Below are positions 37,963 to 48,895 of a DNA stretch of 64,000 nucleotides, piece by piece (position 1 is the first letter of the stretch; each line of letters begins with the position of its first letter). This stretch comes from Stromatinia cepivora. Lineage: Eukaryota > Ascomycota > Leotiomycetes > Helotiales > Sclerotiniaceae. The position numbers and the translations under genes were made by a program. The stretch lies in contig RCTD01000006.1 in the NCBI GenBank assembly GCA_014898415.1, forward strand, positions 2,170,001-2,234,000. Direction: 5' to 3'. The notes beneath the pieces were generated by a model. The model was given only the letters and a program-made list of their open reading frames with translations, was not told the DNA's origin and made no database searches.

Positions 37963-38593
37963 GAACGGAAGTTCAGGTGCTAGCCTTTAAAAACGATCAG
38001 AACGGTCAATTATGTATTCCCCCATAATTTTTGCTGTTCCTCTAAAGAATAGAAACACATTCGACACTTTCGATATTTACAGAATTATCACAATAAATGG
38101 ATACTTGTTCCTGCCCCGTGAAAGATATGTAAAACTCCAGGGACTGCCAATCAGAAACTGTCGAAGTAGTGCATCAAGAACATGTCTTGTGAGATGCTTA
38201 TGGTAATACATTAAGCATCATTAGTCCTAGCTAGGTAGAATGAGTAAAGAGGATAGTTGCGATTGAATCGACTTCTTTTGATAGATATACATTCTAATTT
38301 GTATTGAAAATAAGAATGAAGTCGCTATATAAGTTCGAGTAATAATGAGAAGAAAGAAGAAAGCCTTGATAAATATATAATGAGCATCAAGCAAATATTT
38401 AGAAGGTTGTAATGTTGAATGGAAGGAGGACATTGATGATGCAAGTAAGAGAGGCTGATTGTGGCTAATAAGGATATATAACCACGCTAGTAATCCCTGT
38501 CAAATATCCCTGCTATTTTCTATATTTCTACATTGGACAAAAAAAAAGTTGAGAAAACGAAATATACTTAAATATACAACACAATCACCCACA
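37963..38593. other. Intergenic between HET relic and UTP18
   Basis: AT-rich, no recognisable gene. It contains the UTP18 promoter and 5' leader, with A-rich sequence just before the start codon (about 38535-38593). Confidence 0.5.
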
Positions 38594-40409
38594 ATGCCTC
38601 CCTCACGGTCAAAGAAGTCTGCCAATGGTAGCGCAACATCGAAAAAGGATGCGCAAACAATTCTCCAAGAAAATGAAGAGAGTGGCAGTGACAATGAGAG
38701 TGTAAACATGATGGATAAGGATTCCGATGAGGAGGAGTTAGACAGACTTGTTCTAGGAGATGGGGCAGGATTTACAGCTCAATTGGGCCAAGACATGGAA
38801 TTTGATTCAGATGAAAATTCAGAAGGAGAAAAAGCTGAAGATGAGGAACAGGAGGACATTGGGATTGAGGGTGTTGACGATGCAGATGTATAAACTCGCC
38901 CCGCAATTGTAGAGGAACTTCATTAACTCTTTTTAGCTATTTTTCCTCGACTCCGGACCATCTGCAGTACCCCAAGATGCATTAATACCGCGATCACAAT
39001 CCGAAGATGAAGAAGGGGGACATGCGCTGGCTTGGGAAGATAGCGACGATGACCGATTGATAGTATCTCTTGCTGGAAATCCTCGATTAAGAAAACTTAG
39101 AGTCAACGAAGGAGAGGATATGGTTAGTGGAAGAGAATACACAAGGCGACTACGAATGCAATTTGAGCGTCTTAATCCTGTTCCAGAATGGGTACAATCA
39201 TCTAGGCCAACGAAACGACGTCGCAGATCATCCGCAGGCTCTGATTCTTCGTTATCATCGAATGATATGGACGTTGATGATTCCGACCTTTCAACATTAC
39301 CTCTCGCAAGACTTCTACAAGATGCTGGGGCTCTTACAAAAGAAGCTCCCGCGACCTCAAAACGGCCAAAACTTAGACCTGAAGTTCTGGACATTCAAAG
39401 AACGAGGGATATACCAAAAGCCCAACCATCCGCCGTCACTTCCCTTTCCTTCCATCCCGAATACCCAGTCATACTTTCTTCAGGCCCAGCATCCACTTTA
39501 TATTTACATCACTATGCGCCTACAGCTCACCCTCATCCTCATCCACAACTTACCAGCGTTCACGTCAGGAAAACCCCAATTACCACATCGGCATTCCTTC
39601 ATCCTTCCGGAGACAAAATCATCTTCGCTGGTCGACGTCGTTACTTTCATATTTGGGATCTTCCCTCCGGAGAAATCAATAAGGTTACGCGAATTTATGG
39701 TCACAAGGATGAGCAAAAGACTATGGAAAGGTTTAAGCTCAGCCATTGTGGTCGATATATGGGACTGATTGGTTCATCAAAAAAAGGAGGCGGTGTTATA
39801 AATATTCTTGATGCAACCACAACACAATGGATAGCATCAGCACGAATTGAAGGCAAGGATGGAGTTGCTGACTTTGCATGGTGGAAAAATGGAGAAGGAT
39901 TGACTGTTGTAGGAAAGGGGGGTGAAGTAGGCGAATGGAATATGGAGTCAGGATCTTTCGTTGCCCGTTGGAATGATGATGGTTCCATTGGTGCTACCGT
40001 TCTTACACTCGGTGGATCTAATGGACCTAAACAACTCGGTGGAGATCGTTGGGTAGTAATCGGATCTCAAAGTGGTGTGGTCAATATTTACGATCGTAAG
40101 AATTTTGTCACTGGAAACGATATAAAAATACCAGAGAGACCTGAGCCAAATAGACGACTTTTGCAGTTGACCACACCCACAAGTCATTTGCAAATTAGTC
40201 CTGATGGTCAATTGTTGGTACTTAGTAGTAGGTGGAAGAAAGATGCCCTGAGACTGGTACATCTACCTAGTTGTACAGTGTATAAGAATTGGCCAACATC
40301 GAATACGCCATTAGGGAGAATTTCATCTGTGGCATTTGGTAGTGGAAGTGATGTTTTGGCAGTTGGTAATGAAGCTGGCAAGATTAGGTTGTGGGAAATT
40401 AGAAGTTAG
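38594..40409 (+). CDS. utp18: U3 snoRNA-associated protein Utp18 (WD40, small-subunit processome)
   Basis: Nucleolar WD40 protein of the UtpB module in the U3 snoRNP/small-subunit processome, needed for early cleavages of pre-18S rRNA. Two exons, 38594-38887 and 38937-40409, with a 49-bp GT-AG intron, giving 588 residues. The acidic N-terminus (about 25-98) is followed across the junction by L-F-F-L-D-S-G and by A-W-E-D-S-D-D-D-R-L-I-V-S-L-A near 130-145. Then R-L-R-K-L-R-like and Y-T-R-R-L-R-M-Q-F-E-R-L-N-P-V-P-E-W precede a basic R-R-R-R-S-S stretch; this block is diagnostic of Utp18. WD-like repeats fill about 240-588, ending with I-R-L-W-E-I. The start codon sits in an A-rich context, and exon 1 has no upstream in-frame ATG. 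It is convergent with the small minus-strand gene to its right. Confidence 0.92.
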
Positions 40410-40464
40410 TGGTATAGATGTAATGAATGATTGTTGGTCGTATTTGACAGATAAAATACTGTTT

Positions 40465-40794
40465 CTAGTTGGGGAGGAGTTTCGCAAAGCTATGCAAATT
40501 GAGCTTGATCCAGTGATCTTTCCTTAAATGCTTGTCTATTGTTTGATGAATTAATTGCCTTATTCCAAAATCATAGTAGGCGATGTGTGCCCCTTTTTGG
40601 TACCCTTGTGGACCTATTACCTTTGTTTTTAGCATTCCATCCAATGGTATTTCAATATTAGCATCAACCTCAGAATATAAGCAGATTTCGCAAAATTGTA
40701 TCAAATATAGCTCTCCTTGAAAATCAACACGATTATTCGCTTCAATTTTAGCACTATCTCGAATAAGTCTTTGTTCAGCCTCCGGATCCGTCAT
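40465..40794 (-). CDS. Small hypothetical protein (109 aa)
   Basis: Single-exon frame from ATG at 40794, with balanced amino-acid composition and no low complexity (M-T-D-P-E-A-E-Q-R-L start; Y-L-I-Q-F-C-E-I-C-L-Y in the middle). It has no signal peptide or transmembrane segment. It fits between the UTP18 stop, 56 bp away and convergent, and the divergent start of the next gene. No family recognised. It might instead be a chance frame in the UTP18 3' region, so confidence is moderate. Confidence 0.4.
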   Translation of the reverse strand: MTDPEAEQRLIRDSAKIEANNRVDFQGELYLIQFCEICLYSEVDANIEIPLDGMLKTKVIGPQGYQKGAHIAYYDFGIRQLIHQTIDKHLRKDHWIKLNLHSFAKLLPN

Positions 40795-41077
40795 TCAAAT
40801 TTCATTTTAACCACAACATCAAAGGAGAAGAAGTTAATAAGTATTGCTTGTCTGACCACAACAGCCCTTTATCCCCTTTGAACGCTAAAACATTTCAACC
40901 CATTGTACAGCAAGCTCCAGAAACTTTTCTCCGGTTCTCATTGCCAAGTTTTTGCGAAAATCCTCGACAATCCAGGCAACTTTACGGAAATATTTACCAT
41001 AATTTTCATTCTAACCCTATAATAACCCCTCCAAACCCGCCTCACCTCAATCAATACCCTTCACCCTCTAGCAAACA
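40795..41077. promoter_or_regulatory. Presumed shared upstream region of two divergent genes
   Basis: 283 bp between start codons, becoming C-rich and nearly G-free towards 41077 (AACCCCTCCAAACC-type leader). No specific factor site was recognised. Inferred only from gene orientation. Confidence 0.35.
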
Positions 41078-42187
41078 ATGTCCGCCGCCGCCGAAGCAAC
41101 CGGCAACGAACAGGAAGAAGCCGCGCAAGGACAAAGCTTCCTCGAGCGACCCTTCCGCAACCTCGACTTCCTCGTCTACCGCTTCGTCCACCCAACCGAC
41201 AAGCGGGGGCTCCCCTACCCGGACTCCGCTCCCAGAAACAAAAGACCCGGCGGACTCCCCGGTGCCAAAGTATGGGTCGAAGATTTCGCACCCCAATGGG
41301 GTGAATTCCTCCTCGATCTCGGCGAACCCGTTTACGACGTACAAGATCATCATCCCCTAGTAACACGTCTCGAAGGCTATGGACTCGATCAGGGCCGTGT
41401 CAAACATAGGAATTTACAACAATTGCCTTTCCCGTGGGGAATCGACGGCACGTTACCCGTGCAAATATGGGCTAATGAGGTTTTTCGCGATAATCATTGT
41501 TTGCCATTCAATCCCAAGGGAATGAGTCGATTAGATCTACAATGGGAATGTCGAAGACGACTACTTCCTACCGGTGGGAAACGCTCTGATTTGATCAAGA
41601 GGATTAATAGATTAGAGTTACCCAAGGGAATCCAAGCGCCACTCGGCGCACAAAAAGCAGCATTACAGCGACTCGACGCCGTTACACTCCCCCTTCACCG
41701 CGTCCTAGAAGCTCAACCCCCCGTACCCAAAACACCACAAACGCCATTAAAACAACCCCCCTTCGACGTAGGAGAAATCGTCTTAGTATACGGCACGCTA
41801 GCCGCCGACGAAAAAATGTGTCTCGTACGCGATTACGAGGGAAACCGAGGGCGGATCAGCAGAGATTATCTGGAAGAAATCGAAATGGCATTCGGCTTGA
41901 AACTGAATCGACGAGAGTTGGTGGAGGTACTAGAGAGATTGGGATGGCCGGATGAAGAGGATGCAACGCCGGAACCGGAGCCCGAGAGTGCGGCGGCGAA
42001 GGAGGCGGCAAGGAAGAGGGCGAAGGATTTATTGGATGCGGGGCCGCCGGGGTTTTTAGAATATGAGGCGTTGAGGGCGGCGAGGAAAAAGAAGTTGGAG
42101 GAGGAGGCGGCGGCGGCGAAGGCGAAGGCTAAGGCTAAGGCGAAGGCGGAGGGTGGAGTGGAATTGGAGGAGGGGGCCGAGGAGTAG
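41078..42187 (+). CDS. Hypothetical protein with SAP-like motif and Ala/Lys/Glu-rich tail
   Basis: Single exon, 369 residues. Residues about 15-150 are well-structured with conserved-looking W and P motifs (A-K-V-W-V-E-D-F-A-P-Q-W-G-E-F-L). Residues about 152-185 (S-R-L-D-L-Q-W-E-C-R-R-R-L-L-P-T-G-G-K-R) then S-D-L-I-K-R-I-N-R-L resemble a SAP helix-turn-helix module, which in other proteins binds scaffold DNA or RNA; this similarity is by eye. The tail from about 300 is charged, ending in A-K-A-K-A-K-A repeats, and probably coiled or disordered. The gene is noticeably richer in G+C than its neighbours, with GCC/GCG/GGG codons. No function is assigned. Confidence 0.75.
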   Translation: MSAAAEATGNEQEEAAQGQSFLERPFRNLDFLVYRFVHPTDKRGLPYPDSAPRNKRPGGLPGAKVWVEDFAPQWGEFLLDLGEPVYDVQDHHPLVTRLEGYGLDQGRVKHRNLQQLPFPWGIDGTLPVQIWANEVFRDNHCLPFNPKGMSRLDLQWECRRRLLPTGGKRSDLIKRINRLELPKGIQAPLGAQKAALQRLDAVTLPLHRVLEAQPPVPKTPQTPLKQPPFDVGEIVLVYGTLAADEKMCLVRDYEGNRGRISRDYLEEIEMAFGLKLNRRELVEVLERLGWPDEEDATPEPEPESAAAKEAARKRAKDLLDAGPPGFLEYEALRAARKKKLEEEAAAAKAKAKAKAKAEGGVELEEGAEE

Positions 42188-42713
42188 GTGAAGTTGGAGA
42201 AAGATGAGAAACGTAATACTATCCTACTGCTGCATGAAGAGATTGGCGCTATGGATTTATGGGGGTTTTGGGGTTTTTTTGGTTGTATTGTAGTTGATGT
42301 GGTAAAATGTATCTCGATCGTGCTCTCCTATTTACTATTTTCAAAATGCACGAGAACTTATTACATCGTATCTTGTGATGGGTTTCAAATGATCTTGTGG
42401 GTTTTATGATTATATTCGATTGATTGAATTCACATTATTGAAAACAAGATGTCCTCTAAAACTCGAATGCTTGCTTAGCACTTACATGCAGATCACATTC
42501 TAAATGGCAATTGAAGTATTCGTATCGCTATTGTATTTGGTATCAATGCTGTATTTAATTCATTTTATCTCGTGCACACCCAATGGATGTCTCGCATTGG
42601 GCATCCAGATTCGCCCTTCATCTCGATAGCTTTTATCATGGACGGAGTTCTCAACGCCTCCACTCCTCAACTCCTCATATAAGATCCCATTTTCTAAACC
42701 CTGTTCCCCACCA
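42188..42713. other. Short intergenic region between convergent genes
   Basis: Contains the 3' ends of the SAP-like gene and COG4. No terminator-like structure or gene recognised. Confidence 0.5.
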
Positions 42714-45209
42714 TCACTCCCTAACCATACCCCTAGCCTTCGTCCTCTCATCCACCGTCAAAACCCACACCATCTCTACCTCCTCTTCACCCAATCCTCC
42801 ACCCTCAACATTAACGGCTTCCCATTCCTCCTCATCCATATTAACTACCATAGCAACCTGCATTACCCTTGCAAAAACATCTCTCAATCCATACTTTCCT
42901 CCTCTAGCAATTACCCCCACAATTCCCCCATAATCTCTCTCCATCCTAGTTGCCCCTAATGCGTTCATTTTCCCACTATAGTTCCAAACTCTTCTTTCTA
43001 AAACTCTTGCTAGATATTGAGCGGTTTGTTCTAGAAGGGTATTGAATGGTGATGTGGACATGATTCTCTGAATAGGTTTCATGAGAGCATCCCAATGGTG
43101 TTCGAAACGGCGAGATACCATATCCTGAAGGATTTCTTGAGGATCATCATCGGTGTCATTTTGGCGGGCGATTTCAGCGAGATCTTCTGAGGTGAGGGAG
43201 TAATCTACATCGCGGAAGGTTTCGCTTAGAACGGGGCGAAGACGCGGTTTGATAACATTATTGAACATTACTTGAAGACCTTCGCTGATCAATTCGTTGG
43301 TTTTTGATGAGAACGTTGCGTTGAGGCTTGTGAGTGAATTAGAAACGAAGGTAGCATCGTGGCCATAGGGAAAAATATCCTTAAGTGCTGGAGCAGGTGG
43401 TGCACCTTTAGCATGAGATGCGCCACTTGTTTCCGATGATTGAAGATGACCCGACACGATTCGGTAAATATAATCATTTGAAACATCGAGACTGTTTATT
43501 AGAACGATGAAAGCGATGATTTTGTCTTCCGGTGGAAATCCGCCCTGTACGAGTGGTTTTGGGTAGGATTCATCTCGCATTTTGCGTTGAATCATTCCTA
43601 CAAAATCGGTACCCAGAACTCTGCTAACTGCTGGAATAACGGATTCGATTACACCACGCTGTGATGTTGAGATAGATCGTTTGAGTACTGTGTTGACAAT
43701 ATACATGACATCGTCTACAGCCGAAATTATATATGGAGAGTTTCCATCTATAGGTTTTGATAGATTGAGAGATAATCCTGTAGGAGATTCATCTAGTTGA
43801 AATGCTTTCTCCACGGATCGTCGAAAGAAAAATGTAGTCATAACATTAAACGGATCTTTCAAACGATTTGAGATTTTTCGACTCAGGGCTGATTTGTCTA
43901 AAAAGTCTGGCATGATCAAGGGCTCATCAGGGCTAGCTTCTGGATCCTGGGATAGTTTAGAAATTGCTTGCTGAAGGACTGATATCGGACTCACCCTGCA
44001 TTTACCGCTCAAGAATCGACCATATAGTGACCATCGCCCTAACATGACAGCCATCTCGTTCAAAAGACCATCCACTTCCTTCATATCCACACCCTCATCC
44101 TCACTTGCCCTTCCATTGGCTGCGCCTCCAACCGCAGGTGAGCCTGTTCTCGAAATTCCTGTCGGTCTTTGATTTGGTAGAAAGCTTTGCACCAAGAAAG
44201 AAAACGGATAACTTCTCACATCCGTTAACCTTCTATCAACATTCTTCTCGTCTCCCCACGTATCCAAAACAATCCCACCTTGCACATCAGCCTCAACCTG
44301 TAATCTCTCTATCACCCTAACCATTTTCCCGGCCCCATAATGTCTTTCCACCAACCCGCCATGGCCCTCCACAATCTGCGCAATATGTTCAAATAACCTC
44401 GTCAATGCCTGCGCATAGAAGAACCCCTCCTTACCCCTTTCTCCTTTCGTTCCCTCCTTCAAATTCTTCCTCGCCGTTCCTGCTACCCCTTGACAAACAT
44501 ATCTCCCATAAACATCCAGCCCCACCTCCTCTCTCCCAATCAACGGGAATAATTTAAAAAACCTAGTAACCCTCACCCCATCCCCCTCCTCTGCTGCTTT
44601 CTCAAACTCCCTCAAAAACAATCCACACAAACTCTTCTTTGCCTCCTCAATTGTCACCCCAGGCGCATCCGGGACCTCGACACTTGGAACCGTCCTCGCC
44701 GCAAAATTGCCCTCAACAATATGTACCGGGATTTTCGCCGCTCTTGCAATATATCCCGCTGCAGCTTCCCAGTCTTGTGGAGCTCCCATACTGCCGACCA
44801 CGCCATTTACACATGCTTTTAATTCCGCGACTTGTTCTACAACGCCCAATGTTTCCTCGACTCGTTTCTTCTCTAAATCCAATTCCTTCACTTTCGAGCT
44901 AAGCTTCTCGGCCGTGCTGGCCGCATTATCCAGCATTCCATTGGAAATCGCCCTAGTATGTATAACATTTGTGCCAAGATGTGCGCGCAGGAGATCGAGT
45001 CGGCCGAGGTCGCGGGAGAGGGAAGCTTGGGAAGAAATGAGGGATTGGAGGCTAGAGGTGATGGCTGCATCGCGTGTGTGGAGGGTTGAGAGGATGTTTT
45101 GGATGGACGCTAAGGAGGTGGCATTGTGAATGGATGATTGAGCTGATTCTAGAGATGGTGTTGTGGGTAGAGGTGTGAGACTGCCATTTGGGAGGCCGGG
45201 TGGAGGCAT
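42714..45209 (-). CDS. cog4: Conserved oligomeric Golgi complex subunit 4
   Basis: Peripheral membrane subunit of the COG tethering complex, which returns Golgi glycosylation enzymes by retrograde vesicle tethering. A single exon gives 831 residues from the ATG that opens M-P-P-P-G-L-P-N-G. The frame stays open 20 codons further up but without another ATG. The N-terminal region (about 20-120) is coiled-coil-like, with I-Q-N-I-L-S-T-L-H-T-R-D-A-A. The family-typical stretch N-V-M-T-T-F-F-F-R-R-S-V-E-K-A-F-Q-L-D-E lies near 450, followed by S-P-Y-I-I-S-A-V-D-D-V-M-Y-I-V-N. Later comes I-Q-R-K-M-R-D-E-S-Y-P-K and, near the end, W-V-L-T-V-D-E-R matching the COG4 C-terminus. Length is as expected. 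It lies head to tail with PMR1, 279 bp apart; both act in the Golgi, but co-regulation is not shown. Confidence 0.92.
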   Translation of the reverse strand: MPPPGLPNGSLTPLPTTPSLESAQSSIHNATSLASIQNILSTLHTRDAAITSSLQSLISSQASLSRDLGRLDLLRAHLGTNVIHTRAISNGMLDNAASTAEKLSSKVKELDLEKKRVEETLGVVEQVAELKACVNGVVGSMGAPQDWEAAAGYIARAAKIPVHIVEGNFAARTVPSVEVPDAPGVTIEEAKKSLCGLFLREFEKAAEEGDGVRVTRFFKLFPLIGREEVGLDVYGRYVCQGVAGTARKNLKEGTKGERGKEGFFYAQALTRLFEHIAQIVEGHGGLVERHYGAGKMVRVIERLQVEADVQGGIVLDTWGDEKNVDRRLTDVRSYPFSFLVQSFLPNQRPTGISRTGSPAVGGAANGRASEDEGVDMKEVDGLLNEMAVMLGRWSLYGRFLSGKCRVSPISVLQQAISKLSQDPEASPDEPLIMPDFLDKSALSRKISNRLKDPFNVMTTFFFRRSVEKAFQLDESPTGLSLNLSKPIDGNSPYIISAVDDVMYIVNTVLKRSISTSQRGVIESVIPAVSRVLGTDFVGMIQRKMRDESYPKPLVQGGFPPEDKIIAFIVLINSLDVSNDYIYRIVSGHLQSSETSGASHAKGAPPAPALKDIFPYGHDATFVSNSLTSLNATFSSKTNELISEGLQVMFNNVIKPRLRPVLSETFRDVDYSLTSEDLAEIARQNDTDDDPQEILQDMVSRRFEHHWDALMKPIQRIMSTSPFNTLLEQTAQYLARVLERRVWNYSGKMNALGATRMERDYGGIVGVIARGGKYGLRDVFARVMQVAMVVNMDEEEWEAVNVEGGGLGEEEVEMVWVLTVDERTKARGMVRE

Positions 45210-45488
45210 TGGGTGGGTTGAGGCATGGGTAGCTCTTCTTTGGGGAAGCTGGGTTGAGGTCGGGTGCAACTTTAGGTGTCATCTTTTTGGGTGTGGGGTA
45301 AGCGAGAATTTATATTGGTGATTTGATCGACAATTCCAGTCACTTTATTATTCAACCTAGAATCATTATTTATAATTGATAAATTCATTTTATATCCTCC
45401 TTATTTTCATTTACTACATGCATACGCTTCGGATCCATGCAATCCTAAATCTATGAATACAATAGGCATTAAAAGCCATTTATTTCAT

Positions 45489-48400
45489 CTATACGATTTG
45501 GCTATACCCACTACCAAGGGTCCTCCTACTCCTATATTTCCACCATTTTCTTGCTTCATCCGCCCAGAATACAGAACTTGTTAAAATAATCAAGCCCACC
45601 AAATCTGTGAGTGCCAAAGCTTCTGTTTGAAACACTTCCTGAAGCCAAGGGAAGTATATGACCAATATTTGTCCACCAAGACTCAACGATACTGACCAAT
45701 TGAATAATTTGTTCGAAAACAGCCCGACCTCACCTCTGAGGACTGACTTTGATTCTGAACGACAGTTCAACGCATTGAACATGTCAAAAAGAACGAAGCA
45801 CGTAAAGGTCATTGTTGTATCCCTCTTGCTAACTTTGCCATCCGAGAGCATTTCATGAGTATAAACCGCCATTGTACCTAACATGATGATTGTGGCGGAT
45901 GTAAGGACTCGAGTTATCAGCGCCCTTGTAAGTACAGGAGCATTTCTCTCCCGGGGTGGTTTGTTCATAACATCTGGATCCACAGGCTCCACGCCCAATG
46001 ATTGAGCTGGAGGTCCATCCATGATGATATCTAGAGAAATCGTTAGTATACATGTAATCCAATGCAAAGATTTTACCTACTAATCCAAAGGATCTGCATC
46101 GCATTTAAAGGATTTTTAAATCCCAAACACGTGCAAACTAACACCAAGCTAAGTGCCGCAGCACTTGTGCTAAGTTGAAATGTAAGGAAATTTTTTATGT
46201 TGCTGAAAATCCCCTTGCCCTCTTCAATTGCTTTGAGAATAGTTGAAAAATCGTCATCTGTCAATATCATATCTGCGGCTTCTTTGGCAACATCTGTTCC
46301 TTGCAACCCCATTGATATGCCAATATCGGCTTTCTTGAGCGCAGGCGCATCATTGACACCATCACCCGTCATTGCGACAATATCGCCTCGAGCTTGTAGC
46401 GCTCTGACGATTTTCATTTTGTGATCCGGACTGCTTCTAGCGAATACGGAAGTGTGCGCTATGGCAGTTTGTAGCTCTTCGTCGGTCATATCATCAATCT
46501 CGTCACCTCGTAATACTGGTCGAACTTCTGCAGAATTTATTGAATGGCCACGAGGTGTTGCAACATACATGCCAAGCCTTTTTGCAATAGCAAGTGCAGT
46601 AGTTTCTGCGTCACCAGTAATCATGATGACCTTGACACCGCCTCGCATAAGTCTTCGAATCGATTTTGAAACACCTGCTCGTGGCGGATCACTCATACCA
46701 ACCAATCCAGCAAATGTGAGACCACTATAGACATCTTCGTTGTGCGATACATGGTGGTCTAAATTTAAGACTGGCGTTCCACTTCGGCTTGTTGGAGCCA
46801 AAGATTTTGCGTGCTTGGCAACTGGACCACTAGCAAAACCGAGAACTCGAAGTCCTTCAGAGGCAAGTCTATCTGCAGCTTGTAACGCTTGTTGTCTCTT
46901 TGAGGCATCCAAATGAACTTCACGACCGTCTGTTGTGAGATATGTATCACATCTTTCCAGCACTCGCTCTATGGCTCCTTTAATATAAGCATGCTCCTTC
47001 GGGCTTGATGTGCCTTCCGGACCCAAATCTCCAATGGTCACACCCATCCACTTTCTTTCAGAACTGAATGGAGTCTCCCCGATACGATGCCCTAAACCTT
47101 CACGGACGTCGTGTTCCTTAAAACGGTCTAGCATATCAAGCATTGCAACGTCAGTCGGCTGACCGACCCACCTGCTCTTTAAGACCTGATTTGAAGCACG
47201 ACCCTGAGTAGATGACAATATAGCTACCGACGATGCTGATGGAGCATGAAGATGAGTTAGCCGTGCATTGTTAGCTATATTTCCAATGCGAAGAATGCGA
47301 AGTGCCACAGTATCAGCTTTAGCTTCCACTGTTTCATCATCCGAATCAACATCTAATGGAGCATCGGCATCGAAATACCACATTTTCACGGTGGTCATAT
47401 GATTCATGGTAAGAGTACCTGTGAGATTTAGCATTTGGGTCAATTTATGTGATTTAGAGATCATACCTGTCTTGTCACTACAGACCACGTTGACCGACCC
47501 AAGAGTTTCGACGCTTGGCATTTTTCGTACTATAGCATTATGTCTCGCCATTCGATGTACACCAAGAGCCAAAGTGACTGTAACAATGATTGGCAAACCC
47601 TCGGGAATAGCTGCCACAGCTAAGGATATTGAAATCGTAAATATATCCAACCATGCTTTTCCTTGTAACCATCCAACTAGAGAAATTACCGCAATGATAA
47701 CGAAAGAAGCCTGACTCAATTGATTCCCTAGAGCGTCCATTGAAAGCTGTAGGGGGGTTCTAGGGCTTTCCGTCTCTGATACGCTTGCAGCGATTGTCCC
47801 AAAATGAGTATTTCCACCTGTCGCATAGACAATACCTTGGCCATGCCCAGATCTCACAAGGGTTCCCATGAAAGCGATATTAGTCGTGCTATTCAGGCTA
47901 ATATCCGCACCTACAGTTCCACTTGCTGGAGACGGAAAATTGAGGGACGGTGGTTCTAGTGAGCTAGATCCAGGTCTAAAATCCATATGCCTAGCTTCCG
48001 CAGTAATACGGACCGGCTCATTTTCACCAGTCAAATTAGATTCATCAATTGTCAAATCTGAAGCCTTTATGACACGAATATCGGCTGGTATGCGATCTCC
48101 GGTGGTAAATAAAACGAGATCTCCAGGAACCAGTTTCGATGCCATCGTTTTTTGCGATACAATTTCTGCCATACTGGAATCTGCGTCAAATCCAGAATCT
48201 GTCATCAATGATTCCATCTCTGGTATTTTTCGGGCGCTGGGAGGCCATGCGGGTGTTCTAGGTGTGGTAGATCTCATTTCTCCTCGTATTATATGTGCAT
48301 GATTAGGGACTAAGTGGTTCAGTGCCTCGATTGACTTTTCAGAGCGATATTCTTGAACAAATCCTACTGTAACCACAATTGTAACCGCAACAGCAATACT

Positions 48401-48895
48401 GATGGCATCATCTTTGTTTCCAGCTATCACTGACATTACAGCGGAACCTAACAACAGAAGAATCAAAGTTTCCTTAAATTGCTTGATAAATCGAAGCCAT
48501 AACGGTTCGGGAGGTTCGAGAGGAAGTTCGTTCGGTCCTTGATCGTGTAATCTAGAAAGAGCTTCCGCTGGCGTCAAGCCTGATGTGAGTGAGGTCTGCA
48601 ATCGTTCTGCCGTCTCCGCAGGCGTAAGGGCGGAAAATTCATCTGCTATTGACTGTTGCGCATTAGTCGTATTAGTCGGAGTCCTCTCTGGTTCAGTTGA
48701 AATTGGGCGTTCACTAACTTTGGCCACCGCTGAGGAGGATCGAGTATGTCTGCTCTTTGAGTCGGCCCTGTCCCTTGATCTTGGTCTCGAAGATGGTTCA
48801 GACATTGGCAACCTATCATTCCCAGATGGAAGGTTGGCCATGGGCAATAAAGATATCGACGGACTGGCAGATCTTGCAAGGTGCGGCCACGACAT
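45489..48895 (-). CDS. pmr1: Golgi Ca2+/Mn2+-transporting P-type ATPase (PMR1/SPCA type)
   Basis: P2A-type ATPase expected to load Ca2+ and Mn2+ into the Golgi for secretion and glycosylation. Three exons: 48895-47467, 47418-46081 and 46030-45489, giving 1,102 residues. The first intron (48 bp, in frame and stop-free) falls exactly inside the phosphorylation motif; removing it restores D-K-T-G-T-L-T (Asp near residue 473). The second (50 bp) rejoins the M6-region [20 protein letters not shown], which is characteristic of PMR1-type pumps. Other motifs are T-G-E-N-E-P-V (actuator domain), A-I-P-E-G-L-P-I (M4 ion site), and [13 protein letters not shown] near 820. A fungal-type insertion rich in Ser/Asp (about 210-250) precedes the actuator domain, and the Ser/Arg-rich N-terminus (about 20-75) is disordered. 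It is divergent from RAD21. Confidence 0.93.

Noticed and set aside
46197..48302. Several plus-strand frames of 75-144 codons across PMR1
   Set aside because: Antisense shadows of a strongly supported ATPase gene.
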